46,260 nucleotides of DNA from a bacterium. GTDB lineage: Bacteria; Hydrothermota; DG-26; JAUXAN01. Shown one piece after another: positions 14,723 through 23,876 of the stretch (the first letter of the stretch is position 1; each line of letters starts with the position of its first letter). The notes under the pieces are model-generated. The model did not search any database, was not told the DNA's origin, and was given only the letters and a program-made list of their open reading frames with translations. A program made the translations under genes and the position numbers. The stretch covers positions 1 to 46,260 of the forward strand of contig JAUXAN010000016.1 of NCBI GenBank assembly GCA_030619885.1. Direction: 5' to 3'.

Positions 14723-16312
14723 TTATTCTTCTTCCAAAAGCGGCTCCCAGATTGCATATCTTCGGACCATAAAGTTAGTTCGGGGACCGTAATCTTTAAT
14801 TTTTTCGTTAAAATTATAACTCCATTCAAGATACTCAGAGTCACCTCCACCTATAGTGGTAATAAGATATCTGTTCGACCTGTGACCGATGGCCAGTGCT
14901 TTTCTTCTCGGATAGGGTGAATCTGCTACGCCTGGATCTACCGCAACCCATCCATATCCTGGAAGATATATCTCTATCCAGCGATGAAATACACCATCTA
15001 TAGATGCACGGTCTCCTCTCTCAACAACTGAACCTACATACCTTGCTGGGACTCCTGCAGCCCTCATCATGGAAATGTAAACGTATGCATATTCAGAGCA
15101 AGAACCCTTTCCTCTCTTTAATACTTCCGGGGCGACATCCCATCCTCTAATCCGTTCGTAATCAATTTTATCTGCTACATAATTTAAGACCTTCCTCGCT
15201 ATCCAGTAGGGATTTCTCTCATCTCCGATGGCTTCTTTTACTGCCTTTTGTATGAATGGGTCTTTTATTCTGAACCTTTCACTGTCTCTCAAATAAGTCT
15301 TTTTTATCTCTTTAGGTATTTCTTTTGAACTTTTTACTCTCTCAGGCATAATAAAGTAATTAACAGATGAAAGTTCTGCCTCTATTATTGCTTTAGCTGT
15401 GTGGTGTTCCATTGGTTGTATATCCTTTAGCTGATAGTAAGCTACTTTCTGTCCGTAACGATCTGTGAGAATATCATCAGGTTTTGGGGTAAATTCTGGC
15501 TCCTTTAGCAAGCGTTGATTCGGTAAATTCTTAGGAATTGCTATGTAAACTTCTACATCTCCTACATTACCGGGCCCGGGATTTACCATTTCCCACCGAA
15601 GCGTTACACGGGACTTCTTTGGCATTTCAGTGATGATGTAATCAGTTGTAGGCAACAGGTGAACGAAGATGCTGTCTTTTTCAAAATCAGAGACATATAT
15701 ACTGTCATCCATTACAAAGATTCCAGAAGGATAGGGACCGGGTGAGGGTAGTATATTGACCACCTCTCCGTTTTCAGGTTCTATCATATAAATCTCATCT
15801 TTATACCTGCTTGTTGTCCAGAGATACCCATCTGAATACCCAAGTCCGTTGATCCTGCCTTCTGGACCTTCTAAAGTTTTTATTGTGGTTCCGTCATCTG
15901 CTGAAATACAATAAATTTTACCTGTTTCTTCAGTTATCCAGATGTAATTGCCATCTGAGGCAAGCCCAGTGATTGAGGATGCTGGAGAATTTATTGTCCT
16001 GTAAATTTTCCCATCGCTATCAATAAAGCATATTTCGTCATCGTTTGAAACTATTAGTGTATCTTTAAATACAGAAATAGAGTAGGGATTAAATCCAGGT
16101 GTGGTAATGCTTTTTACATACGCACCTTTTTCAAGGTCAAAGATGGAAATGCTGTAGAATACAATGTCCACCTGCCATATTTTCCCCTGCCAGATTGTAA
16201 AATCTCCACTGTAAGATGTTATGGGTATACCTTTTATAGGCTTAAACTCTGCGTTTAGTAAAATAGGCAAAGTCACGATTATTAAAAGAGTGATAAAAAC
16301 TACCTTTTTCAT
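14723..16312 (-). CDS. Secreted propeller-transglutaminase-like protein
   Basis: About 529 residues. A signal peptide (MKKVVFITLLIIVTLPILLNA) leads into about 230 residues of repeated IDSDGKIYRTI-like and GLGYSDGYLWTT-like blades, a likely beta-propeller. After a linker, a transglutaminase-like cysteine protease domain carries the triad: Cys in GKGSCSEYAYVY, His in FHRWIEIY and Asp in VAVDPG. Such proteins cleave or cross-link proteins or peptidoglycan outside the cytoplasm. The start at 16312 is preceded by GGGGG; an alternative ATG lies 12 bp upstream. It stands alone on the minus strand between repeat-filled gaps. Confidence 0.88.
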   Translation of the reverse strand: MKKVVFITLLIIVTLPILLNAEFKPIKGIPITSYSGDFTIWQGKIWQVDIVFYSISIFDLEKGAYVKSITTPGFNPYSISVFKDTLIVSNDDEICFIDSDGKIYRTINSPASSITGLASDGNYIWITEETGKIYCISADDGTTIKTLEGPEGRINGLGYSDGYLWTTSRYKDEIYMIEPENGEVVNILPSPGPYPSGIFVMDDSIYVSDFEKDSIFVHLLPTTDYIITEMPKKSRVTLRWEMVNPGPGNVGDVEVYIAIPKNLPNQRLLKEPEFTPKPDDILTDRYGQKVAYYQLKDIQPMEHHTAKAIIEAELSSVNYFIMPERVKSSKEIPKEIKKTYLRDSERFRIKDPFIQKAVKEAIGDERNPYWIARKVLNYVADKIDYERIRGWDVAPEVLKRGKGSCSEYAYVYISMMRAAGVPARYVGSVVERGDRASIDGVFHRWIEIYLPGYGWVAVDPGVADSPYPRRKALAIGHRSNRYLITTIGGGDSEYLEWSYNFNEKIKDYGPRTNFMVRRYAIWEPLLEEE

Positions 16313-16324
16313 AAAAACCCCCAT

Positions 16325-16756
16325 TTTAAGATTTTTTGTTTAACTTTTGAATACATAATGCCAAGTTTTGACTCTTGACAAAAAAATTTGGACCATCTCA
16401 TAGGTTTATTATGAAATGCAATAAAAATTTAGTCAAGAGAAAACAAACTACCCATATTCCTACGGATCAGCGCGGACGGGTCGTATGACAGCTTACATCT
16501 CAGGATCAGTTGCACAGCATCCCATACGGGTCTGTGACCGTATGGAATGGCCAGATATTACAGACTAAAGCACAAGAGAAGGACATTGGGGTCGGATCTT
16601 GACAAAGTTGACACCAACCCTTACCAGATAAGAATAGAGAAGAGAGAGTAAAAAAATTCCCTGATTTTGCTTGACAAAGAAGGCCAATAGGGATCAAATC
16701 TTTATTTTTTACTTTACACAGAGCCTTTAATATGTGTTAGGCGATGTTGCTGCCAG
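16325..16756. other. Intergenic repeat mosaic
   Basis: No intact gene. 16380-16452 (GACCATCTCATAG, then TTTAGTCAAGA) is a direct copy of 18138-18210. GAGCCTTTAATATGTGTTAG at about 16720 recurs at about 18308. On the minus strand, around 16558-16583, the translation SFSCALVCNIW echoes KFSCALICEIP of the RAMA-like remnant at 18402, so a fragment of the same gene is present. An inverted copy of 16488-16552 occurs at 31655-31716. Confidence 0.65.
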
Positions 16757-17743
16757 TTACTCATTATTTTTATAAAATTCAGAATAAAATTCTTTAGCAC
16801 ATTCAGGACAAAGCCCATGGGTGAACTTCACTTCAGAATGATCACGAATATAAACTTCAATTTGCTGCCAATGTCCGTTATCATTGCGTATCTTTTTGCA
16901 GAAAACGCAAATGGGCAAAACTCCTTTCAAAGCCTTAATTTTGGTAAGAGATTCTTGAAGTTCGAGGATAAGTTTCTCTTTCTCGTCTTCTATTCGCTTC
17001 CGCTTGGCGATATCACGCACGATAATAGTGAAGAAGATTCCCTCTTTTGTCTTCCAGGTAGTCAGGCAAAACTCCATAGGGAATTCACTGCCGTCTTTTC
17101 TAATCCCATAATACTCAATCGTTTTTCCAATAATATTTGATTTTCCGGTTGATAATATACGATTCATTTCATTTTTAAGGTCTTTCTTAAGTTGTTTAGT
17201 TAATATAAAAGTAAACGGCTTGTCTACTACTTCATCGGCCGAATAGCCAAACATAGTTTCCGCCGCACGGTTCCAGGAAGCGATGTTTCCACGGCTGTCA
17301 ACAGTGATGATGGATTCGATGGCGGTATCTATCACTGAACGATACCTCTCTTCTGACTCACGTAGCTGTCGCTCTATATCTTTTTTATAAAGAGCGAGTT
17401 CAATAGCCGCTTTTATTTCTTTTTCTTGAAACGGTTTTACAATATATCCAAAAGGTTCCACAGTCTTTGCTTTCTTTACGAATTTATCATCTGTATAGGC
17501 GGTCAGGAATATAACTGGAATATCCAGTTCTGCCTTAATCATTTCGGAGGCTTCAATACCGTCTAACCTTCCCGGCATAACAATATCCATCAGGATTATA
17601 TCGGGTCTGAGGCGTTTGGCCATGTCTACGGCTTCTTCCCCAGAAGAGACACTCTCCACAACTTTGTATCCTATGGATGTAAGGAGGTCTTCCAATAGCT
17701 TGGTTATGATAACGTCGTCGTCTACTATCATTATTCTATACAT
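16757..17743 (-). CDS. Response regulator with PAS domain and zinc-finger-like tail
   Basis: A 328-residue signalling protein. The receiver domain (1-120) has Asp53 in IILMDIVMPG and the conserved Lys in YIVKPF. A PAS domain follows (YRSVIDTAIESIITVDSRGN to WNRAAETMFGY), then a coiled coil and a tail with ICVFCKKIRNDNGHWQQIE and HGLCPECAKE, a CxxC/CxxC module that often ends such proteins. No kinase or output domain is present, so it probably relays to another partner. It overlaps the kinase remnant upstream by 8 bp. Confidence 0.88.
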   Translation of the reverse strand: MYRIMIVDDDVIITKLLEDLLTSIGYKVVESVSSGEEAVDMAKRLRPDIILMDIVMPGRLDGIEASEMIKAELDIPVIFLTAYTDDKFVKKAKTVEPFGYIVKPFQEKEIKAAIELALYKKDIERQLRESEERYRSVIDTAIESIITVDSRGNIASWNRAAETMFGYSADEVVDKPFTFILTKQLKKDLKNEMNRILSTGKSNIIGKTIEYYGIRKDGSEFPMEFCLTTWKTKEGIFFTIIVRDIAKRKRIEDEKEKLILELQESLTKIKALKGVLPICVFCKKIRNDNGHWQQIEVYIRDHSEVKFTHGLCPECAKEFYSEFYKNNE

Positions 17744-18041
17744 ATTTTGCCTCCTCTTCTAAGGTAAATTCTGTACCCTTATTCCGTTTAACCTGTAATT
17801 TCCCCTGTAGCTGTTTCTGAACTATATTTCTGACCAACTTTAGACCCAGGCTCTCAGTTTTATAAATATCAATTTCTTCCCAGATACCGATACCTTCATC
17901 TTTGACTCTTACAAAAATCGTGTCCTCGGTTGATCTCTTCATGGAAATTTCAAGTGTCCCTTTTTGCCCCTCCTTGAAGGCATGTTTCAAAGCATTGGAA
18001 ATCAGTTCGTTCATAACAAGGGTGCAGAGGATAGCTTGCAT
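17736..18041 (-). pseudogene. Histidine kinase remnant, C-terminal ATPase part only
   Basis: About 101 codons. VMNELISNALKHAF is the N-box of a HisKA_2/HWE-type kinase and VKDEGIGI the G1 box; SLGLKLVRNIV is the G2 region. The phosphoacceptor His and all sensor domains are missing, since upstream sequence dissolves into other frames and repeats after about 18062. The gene was cut at its 5' side, next to the 16380/18138 repeat pair. Without a His it cannot autophosphorylate, so the response regulator has lost its natural partner here. Confidence 0.75.
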
Positions 18042-18137
18042 GTTTGCAATTGGGGTCGGGCTTGAAAGGCTGAATATGTAGGTTGAATATACGGGATGTA
18101 GTTTCCGCTTCTTCTGGATTTTTTCTCATAGTAAGGA

Positions 18138-18210
18138 TAAAAAAAATTGACCATCTCATAGATTTATTATAAAATACGATAAAAACTTAGTCAAGAAAAA
18201 ACAACCGCTG
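18138..18210. repeat. Direct copy of the 16380-16452 repeat
   Basis: GACCATCTCATAGATTTATT and TTTAGTCAAGAAAAAACAA match the 16380 copy with scattered substitutions over about 70 bp. Together the two copies bracket the response regulator and the broken kinase. Confidence 0.7.
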
Positions 18211-18401
18211 GCGCAAATGTATTACGCCATATTTTTTCTCAATTTTAAAGGTTTGACCCCATCATTGTATTTGGAAAAATCGTTATGGGAGGGCATTTTA
18301 TTCTTGCAACCGAGCCTTTAATATGTGTTAGTCGATGTATGACGCAGACATCAGCTCCCCTGAATCATAATATAATTGGGAATAAAGAGCGAGGAGTACC
18401 A

Positions 18402-18683
18402 TCATTTTTTTCTCAAATTATCAATGGTTTTAACTTCGCCATCATAGAGAAATCTACAAAAATGCCAACCGTCAATAGGGTAACTACAGATTGACTTGGT
18501 AGCACCAGATGGAGATTCGAAAATTTTTCCGTTTAATTCAACTTGCTTTAAATTGATTAGTTTAGCATTATACCGCTTTCCTTTTGTGATCCCAAAAATA
18601 TCAGGGATTTCACAGATTAAAGCACAGGAGAATTTCTCCCTTTCTAACTTTCTCCATTTCTCTTTGAATTTATACTTGGTCTG
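18402..18683 (-). pseudogene. RAMA-like domain gene remnant
   Basis: An open frame of 93 codons with no start codon, preceded immediately by an in-frame TGA at 18684-18686. The translation contains GKRYNAKLINLKQVELNGK, FESPSGATKSIC and PIDGWHFCRFLYDGE, then DNLRKK and a stop. The FxSPSGAxxxI...GWxFxxF pattern resembles the RAMA domain found at the C-terminus of restriction and DNA-modification proteins. It is a 5'-truncated piece; the cut lies in a CATACGAC repeat motif. The family call is by eye. Confidence 0.55.
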
Positions 18684-18724
18684 TCATACGACTCTGTTTG
18701 CGACCGTAGGGGTAGGGAAGAGCA

Positions 18725-18946
18725 CTATTGGACTGCTTGCACTTCTTTTATTTCTGGAAGTTCATCTTTGATCGCTTTTTCGACATAGGATTTCATAGTC
18801 ATTTGCGATATAGGACAGCCAGCACAGGCACCCGTCAACCTTACCTTCACTACTCCATCGTTCACATCAACTAATTCTATACCCCCTCCATGTAATGTCA
18901 ATCCCTTATGAATTTTTTCGATTACTTCCTTCAATTTTTTCTTCAT
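18725..18946 (-). CDS. NifU C-terminal-domain (Nfu-type) Fe-S scaffold
   Basis: A 73-residue Nfu-type protein. Residues LTGACAGCPISQMTMK carry the CxxC that binds a [4Fe-4S] cluster between two subunits for delivery to apo-proteins. GLTLHGGGIELVDV and VKVRLTG match the family core. Full length for the stand-alone bacterial form. SD GGAGGG lies before the ATG at 18946. It starts a minus-strand unit distinct from the plus-strand Fe-S cluster at the left end. Confidence 0.92.
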   Translation of the reverse strand: MKKKLKEVIEKIHKGLTLHGGGIELVDVNDGVVKVRLTGACAGCPISQMTMKSYVEKAIKDELPEIKEVQAVQ

Positions 18947-18960
18947 CTTCCCTCCTTAAA

Positions 18961-19821
18961 TTACCATTTACGATGGAATCCTTCTCCAAAAACTTCGTGG
19001 ATTTTAGTGATTATGACGAAAGCATCTGAATCTACATCCTTGATAATTTCTTTGAGGTGGGAAAGTTCCCTGCGCGTGAAGACACAGAAGAGCACCTCCC
19101 TATCCTGTTTACCAAACATTCCCTTTCCGTGAAGGGCCGTGACTCCTCTATTCATATCCTTGAGCAATCTTTCTGCAATTCTTTCCGATTTATCAGATAT
19201 AATATAGGCACCTCTTGCATAACTCCATCCTTCGAGAATCAAGTCAATTACCCTGCTTGAAAGGTATAGCGCAACATATGCATATAGAGCCAGTTCGATA
19301 GACTTGAAGGCAACCCCGGCAAAGGTGATGACAATAAAGTCACAGAACATAATACCCATACCAGTGGTAAAGTTCGTATATTTTCCTATAATCTTCCCGA
19401 TAATGTCGGACCCACCTGTGCTACCTCTCCCTCTAAACACCAGACCAATTCCAGCACCTAAAAAAACTCCTCCGTAGAGTGAGGCGAGGAGTCTATTATC
19501 CGTAGCCCTTGGCAGTTTGATGTAATAAAACATAAAATCGATGAAGAGTGAGAGCAGCACTGTTCCAATAATAGTTCTCACACCAAATTTTCGTCCCAAT
19601 AACTTTACCCCGAGCAAAAAGATTGGAATATTAAAAACAAGCATGGTCAATCCTACTGGAACATAAATAAGATAATGAAGCACCGTTGCCAGACCGCTGA
19701 CACCACCGGGTGCAATCTTGTTTGGTATGAGAAATAAGACAAATCCAACGGACATCACAAAAGAGCCTCCAGCAATGAGAGCCAATTCCCTCACTTCTTT
19801 TAAAATTTTCTGTCTTAACAT
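18961..19821 (-). CDS. YitT-family membrane protein
   Basis: A 286-residue inner-membrane protein. Six predicted hydrophobic segments (from SFVMSVGFVLFLIPNKIAPG onward) form the DUF161 module, and the C-terminal cytoplasmic part (AYIISDKSERIAERLLKDM, GKQDREVLFCVFTRREL, FVIITKIHEVFGEGF) is DUF2179. The transported substrate of the family is unknown. It lies four bases downstream of the PgpH-type gene and is probably cotranscribed with it. Confidence 0.9.
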   Translation of the reverse strand: MLRQKILKEVRELALIAGGSFVMSVGFVLFLIPNKIAPGGVSGLATVLHYLIYVPVGLTMLVFNIPIFLLGVKLLGRKFGVRTIIGTVLLSLFIDFMFYYIKLPRATDNRLLASLYGGVFLGAGIGLVFRGRGSTGGSDIIGKIIGKYTNFTTGMGIMFCDFIVITFAGVAFKSIELALYAYVALYLSSRVIDLILEGWSYARGAYIISDKSERIAERLLKDMNRGVTALHGKGMFGKQDREVLFCVFTRRELSHLKEIIKDVDSDAFVIITKIHEVFGEGFHRKW

Positions 19822-19825
19822 AGTT

Positions 19826-21991
19826 CTACTGAACTGGAGAACCAGTTCTTTCAGGATATTCAGGACGTTGATGGTATACCCCTAATATAATTGGTAGGAA
19901 ACTCTCACCGATTTTATGAAGGTCTCTCATCGTAAGTCCTGCCTCATCGAGCTCAAAATCATTGAATCTGTTATTTATAACCTGTCTTATAGCGCCCTTC
20001 AATCTACTCGGTGTTGGATTCTCCAGACTCCTGCAGGTAGCCTCAACAGCATCTGCTAACATCACAATAGCACTTTCTTTTGAATGGGGACGGGGACCTG
20101 TATACCTGAAATCATGTTCGGAGACCTTACCCTTTGGATTTGTTGCAATCGCTTTCTGATAGAAAGGAACGATTAGAGTTTTTCCATGATGTTCTTTTAT
20201 TATATCAATGACCGGTTTTGGTAATCTATTCTTCTTCGCTATCTCTATCCCATCTTTCGCATGTGAGATAACTATCAGTGCACTCATCTTGGGGGAGAGT
20301 TTGTCGTGAGGGTTTTTTATACCAATCTGGTTGTCCGCATAGTATTCGGGCTTTTTAAGTTTTCCTATGTCGTGATAGTATGCACCAACTCTTGCAAGCA
20401 GGGAATTTGCTCCTATCCCCTCAGCAGCTGCTTCTGCAAGACTGCCAATTACAATGGAGTGATGGAAAGTACCTGGAGCCTCCATTGAGAGTCTTTTCAA
20501 CAGGGGTCTGTTCAAATCAGAAATTTCAAGCAGGGTTAAGTCGGTGGTCACACCGAAAAATCTTTCAAAAACAGGCAATATTCCCATCACGAAGAATACA
20601 GAGAAGACACTGGCTAGACCGCCGAATTCGACATTTCTTATTATTTCTTTCAGCTCGCTCAACCTCAAAAGCTCTATCGAAGTTATTCCTATTAGATAGA
20701 CAGCGAAGATGAACAGGATAGATTCGTAGAATTGAGCCCTTCGTCTCAATTTGCGCACACTGAAAGCCCCCGTGATACCTGTAAGAAGTGCTATCAAGAA
20801 TTCGGGGAATCGGAGTCCTGTATATATCCCTATGGCCAGGCTCAGAGTCAATGTTACAGCTATCGCAATCTCTGTATCTAAAAGGAGAGCCAGGGCAAGT
20901 GAAGCGATAGCCACAGGTATTGCGTAGTTTGGAAGCCATTTTATAGAGAGAACCAGATACCCAAACCCGAGTGATATAAAAAAGAGGACTACAATCAATA
21001 ACAAGGATAAATCATTCCTGAACACCGCCCTTTTATATGAATAGAGATAGAAAAATAGAAAAAGCAAAAGAAGTGAAAATAGGAAATTTCTTCCCAAGAT
21101 AGAAAGTCCTGCTGAATACCTCCTTTTGATTCCACGCCTATCTTTTTCAAACTCCAGAGATATGATTTTTTCCCACGCACCCTTGGTTACAGAATAGTGA
21201 GCAGCTGCTATCATCTCGCCCTTCAAAACCGTCCCTTTCTTTTCAGAAACCTTCGCGACTTGAACCTCTTCCCCTAACTTCGTCTTCTCAGTATCGATGG
21301 AAAGAAAGGGCTCGATGAAAAAGATGGCCAGTTCGACCATAACTTCCATAATATCTTCCTCATCAGAATATTTGAATTTGCTTCTGCGAATCTCTTCTGC
21401 AATCTCTTTCGAATCGAGAATGTCATCCGGTCGGATAAAGGTCTCTTTTTTACCAACTAACAGTATCATACCCCCTCTCTGTAATATCTGTGTTTTGTCA
21501 GCTATTACGCCCTTTTTGATAATAGCAGAAGCGAGTTTCAAAAACTCTTTTTCAATGCTCGCCCCTCGGATTGAAAGGAGTTTTTTATAAGTGGTTTCGG
21601 AGATGAGGGGATTCATTTCTCCAAGTTCTTTCAATTTTTCTTGCAATTCTATATTTTTATTTTTTATCCTTTTGACTTCGGTGAAAAAAGCATTCATCAC
21701 CTTCTTAATCTGTTTCACCTTAGCACTCTCGCGGATGACAACAGGCATTACACTCTCTCTCACCTTTTTCTTCTCCTCTTCTAACTCCTCCTCGGTTTTG
21801 AGAATGGGAAAAGTGAATGGTGCGATCACATCTTCTAATGCGATGTCGCCCTCTTTCAGTGTAATCCTCTTATACTTCTTATACGGGTATAGGAGATTAA
21901 ACAGCAGAAAGAAGCTTGCAATAATTGCTATCTTAAAAAGGGGTAATCCTTTCGCTCTCTCTATCAACTTATTTATTCGAATATTTTTCAT
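19826..21991 (-). CDS. 7TM-HD phosphohydrolase (PgpH-type)
   Basis: A 721-residue membrane protein. One N-terminal membrane helix (FKIAIIASFFLLFNLLYPY) precedes the extracytoplasmic 7TMR-HDED domain, then about seven helices between residues 300 and 470, then a cytoplasmic HD domain with TFHHSIVIGSLAEAAAEG, AYYHDIGKLKKPEY and VISHAKDG. Gram-positive PgpH degrades c-di-AMP, so c-di-AMP hydrolysis is likely but not shown. It overlaps phoH by 23 bp, the usual phoH-yqfF arrangement; the ybeY gene that normally follows is absent. Confidence 0.93.
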   Translation of the reverse strand: MKNIRINKLIERAKGLPLFKIAIIASFFLLFNLLYPYKKYKRITLKEGDIALEDVIAPFTFPILKTEEELEEEKKKVRESVMPVVIRESAKVKQIKKVMNAFFTEVKRIKNKNIELQEKLKELGEMNPLISETTYKKLLSIRGASIEKEFLKLASAIIKKGVIADKTQILQRGGMILLVGKKETFIRPDDILDSKEIAEEIRRSKFKYSDEEDIMEVMVELAIFFIEPFLSIDTEKTKLGEEVQVAKVSEKKGTVLKGEMIAAAHYSVTKGAWEKIISLEFEKDRRGIKRRYSAGLSILGRNFLFSLLLLFLFFYLYSYKRAVFRNDLSLLLIVVLFFISLGFGYLVLSIKWLPNYAIPVAIASLALALLLDTEIAIAVTLTLSLAIGIYTGLRFPEFLIALLTGITGAFSVRKLRRRAQFYESILFIFAVYLIGITSIELLRLSELKEIIRNVEFGGLASVFSVFFVMGILPVFERFFGVTTDLTLLEISDLNRPLLKRLSMEAPGTFHHSIVIGSLAEAAAEGIGANSLLARVGAYYHDIGKLKKPEYYADNQIGIKNPHDKLSPKMSALIVISHAKDGIEIAKKNRLPKPVIDIIKEHHGKTLIVPFYQKAIATNPKGKVSEHDFRYTGPRPHSKESAIVMLADAVEATCRSLENPTPSRLKGAIRQVINNRFNDFELDEAGLTMRDLHKIGESFLPIILGVYHQRPEYPERTGSPVQ

Positions 21992-22898
21992 AAGCTTTTA
22001 TGATTTCTTGCACAAGCCTGTGTCTCACCACATCTTTTTCGGTAAGATAGACAAATTTTATCCCCCTCACTCCGAGAAGTAATTTCTGAATTTCAAGAAG
22101 ACCTGATGAATTATTGCCGGGTAGGTCTATCTGGGTAATATCTCCGGTTATGACCGCCTTCGATTTTGGACCCAGACGGGTGAGAAACATTTTCATCTGT
22201 AACTTTGTTGTATTCTGTGCTTCGTCGAGAATTACGAATGAGTCGTCCAAAGTTCTACCCCTCATATATGCCAGAGGTGCCACTTCGATTACCCTTTGAT
22301 CAATGAGTTTCCTCACCTTTTCGGGTGGAAACATCTCATACAGTGCATCGTAGAGTGGACGAAGATAAGGGTCTATCTTCTCCACATAATCACCCGGAAG
22401 GTAGCCGAGTGCCTCCCCGGCTTCCACTGCAGGTCGGGTCAGAATAATTTTACTCCATTCGTCTCTCTCCAGCGATGCAAGAGCAACCGCAACAGCGAGG
22501 AAGGTCTTTCCAGTTCCAGCAGGACCAATGCTCACAACGATATCGTGTTCTTTCATTGCATCTACATATTCTCGCTGACCCTCCGTTCTCGGTCTTACCC
22601 TCGCTTTCCGCGAAGTCAGTATTATATCCTCTTTTACCTCGGATAATTTCTCTCCCTTTTTTAACAGATAAGAGATATCCTCAGTGGTCAATCTTTCTCC
22701 TTTTTTTACTCTCTTTATAAGGTGTGAGAAGAGCAGATTCAACCTTTCCAGTTCTTCTTTTGCACCCTCCAAAAGGAGTTCTTCGCCTCGGATGATAATC
22801 CTACCATTAAAAGACTTTTCTACGAGTCTAAGATTATTATCGTGTTCCCCAAAAAGTAAAATCTGGTTCACACCATACAAAGGTATCTTCAATTTCAT
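21969..22898 (-). CDS. PhoH-family ATPase
   Basis: A 309-residue P-loop ATPase/helicase-like protein. GPAGTGKTFLAVAVAL is Walker A (about residue 127) and SFVILDEAQNTT the Walker B/Q region. An N-terminal KH-like RNA-binding region precedes it. PhoH proteins are linked to RNA metabolism and ribosome maturation, often beside ybeY and 7TM-HD genes. The start at 22898 has no strong SD. Confidence 0.95.
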   Translation of the reverse strand: MKLKIPLYGVNQILLFGEHDNNLRLVEKSFNGRIIIRGEELLLEGAKEELERLNLLFSHLIKRVKKGERLTTEDISYLLKKGEKLSEVKEDIILTSRKARVRPRTEGQREYVDAMKEHDIVVSIGPAGTGKTFLAVAVALASLERDEWSKIILTRPAVEAGEALGYLPGDYVEKIDPYLRPLYDALYEMFPPEKVRKLIDQRVIEVAPLAYMRGRTLDDSFVILDEAQNTTKLQMKMFLTRLGPKSKAVITGDITQIDLPGNNSSGLLEIQKLLLGVRGIKFVYLTEKDVVRHRLVQEIIKAYEKYSNK

Positions 22899-23192
22899 AG
22901 GATAAATTTTAATTAAAGAAAAAATCTTGTCAAGTAGTCATTACGCAGTGTGAAAAACCATAGAGTACACAGAGATGATAAAAAGAGATTCACATTAAAG
23001 ATAGGAACGCAGATTTGCTGGATTTTAAATATAGAGATATAAACGATGTATTCAGTCGCAGACATGTATGGGAAGACTTTATTAGAGATCTCAACACGGA
23101 TAAAAAAAATTGAGTAAATTCTGCGGATAACTCTTTGATTGTCAATAAGTTTTGAGATCCGTCCCCAACAGATGGTCCCCAATAGATGTGTT
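22899..23192. other. Intergenic stretch with REP-like motif
   Basis: No gene. Near its right end are CCGTCCCCAACAGATGG and GGTCCCCAATAGATG, related to the motif at 13921, plus a GGAACGCAGATTTGC fragment of the GGACGCAGATT family. Confidence 0.6.
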
Positions 23193-23747
23193 TCAATACC
23201 TGTCATAAAAGAGAATTTCTTCGAGCCCAAGCCTTTTTTTATCTTTCTCTTTCAATTCCTCTTCTGGATAGCCAAGGGTTATTAATGCCACTATCTTTGT
23301 CTTTTTTGGTATTTTTAATAATTTTCTAATAGACTTTTCTTTAAACCAGCCAATCCAACAAGTACCCAACCCCAATTCTGTAGCCATCAATATGAGATGT
23401 TCTATCGCACACCCCATATCTAAAAGGTAGTAATCGATAGCAGAAATTTTTGCCCCAAGTCTATGGGTAAGAAAATTTAACTCTGCGCAGGCTACAATTA
23501 TGACCGGTGCGGTCCTTGCCCATTTATTCTTCACAGGTATTTTTTCCAGCCCCTTTTCTACAAGTTGTCTTAGCACTTCTTTGTCTCTTACAACTATGAA
23601 CCTCCAGCACTGGGAATTGCAGGCAGATGGTGCAAGTCGTGCCGCTTCAATGACCTTCTCTATCTTTTCATTTTCTACAGGTTTGTCCAGGTAGCTTCTA
23701 ACACTGCGCCTCTTTTTGATAATATCCATCACACTCTTTTTTTTCAT
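23193..23747 (-). CDS. Nitroreductase-family flavoprotein
   Basis: A 184-residue FMN-dependent nitroreductase-fold protein. KKRRSVRSYLDKPVENEKIE and ARLAPSACNSQCWRFIVVRD are the FMN-phosphate and substrate-side motifs; GLGTCWIGWF is the conserved loop before the C-terminal arm. The substrate is not predictable. The start at 23747 lies just after an inverted copy of the dispersed gene-upstream repeat, whose end contributes TATAAT-like sequence. Confidence 0.92.
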   Translation of the reverse strand: MKKKSVMDIIKKRRSVRSYLDKPVENEKIEKVIEAARLAPSACNSQCWRFIVVRDKEVLRQLVEKGLEKIPVKNKWARTAPVIIVACAELNFLTHRLGAKISAIDYYLLDMGCAIEHLILMATELGLGTCWIGWFKEKSIRKLLKIPKKTKIVALITLGYPEEELKEKDKKRLGLEEILFYDRY

Positions 23748-23751
23748 GGCA

Positions 23752-23846
23752 GATTATACCCTAATATAAGAAATCCCAATACTACCAAAACCAAAATACA
23801 AATTAAATCCCAATTTCCAAATCCCAAGTAATCTAAGCCTTTATAT
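23752..23846 (-). repeat. Dispersed gene-upstream repeat, copy 4 (minus)
   Basis: Read on the minus strand: CTTGGGATTTGGAAATTGGG, then TTTTGGTAGTATTGGGATTT and TTATATTAGGGTATAAT. It points toward the nitroreductase start like the plus-strand copies point to theirs. Confidence 0.78.
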
Positions 23847-23876
23847 CTATTTGCAGTATTTCGTTTAATTCGTGGT

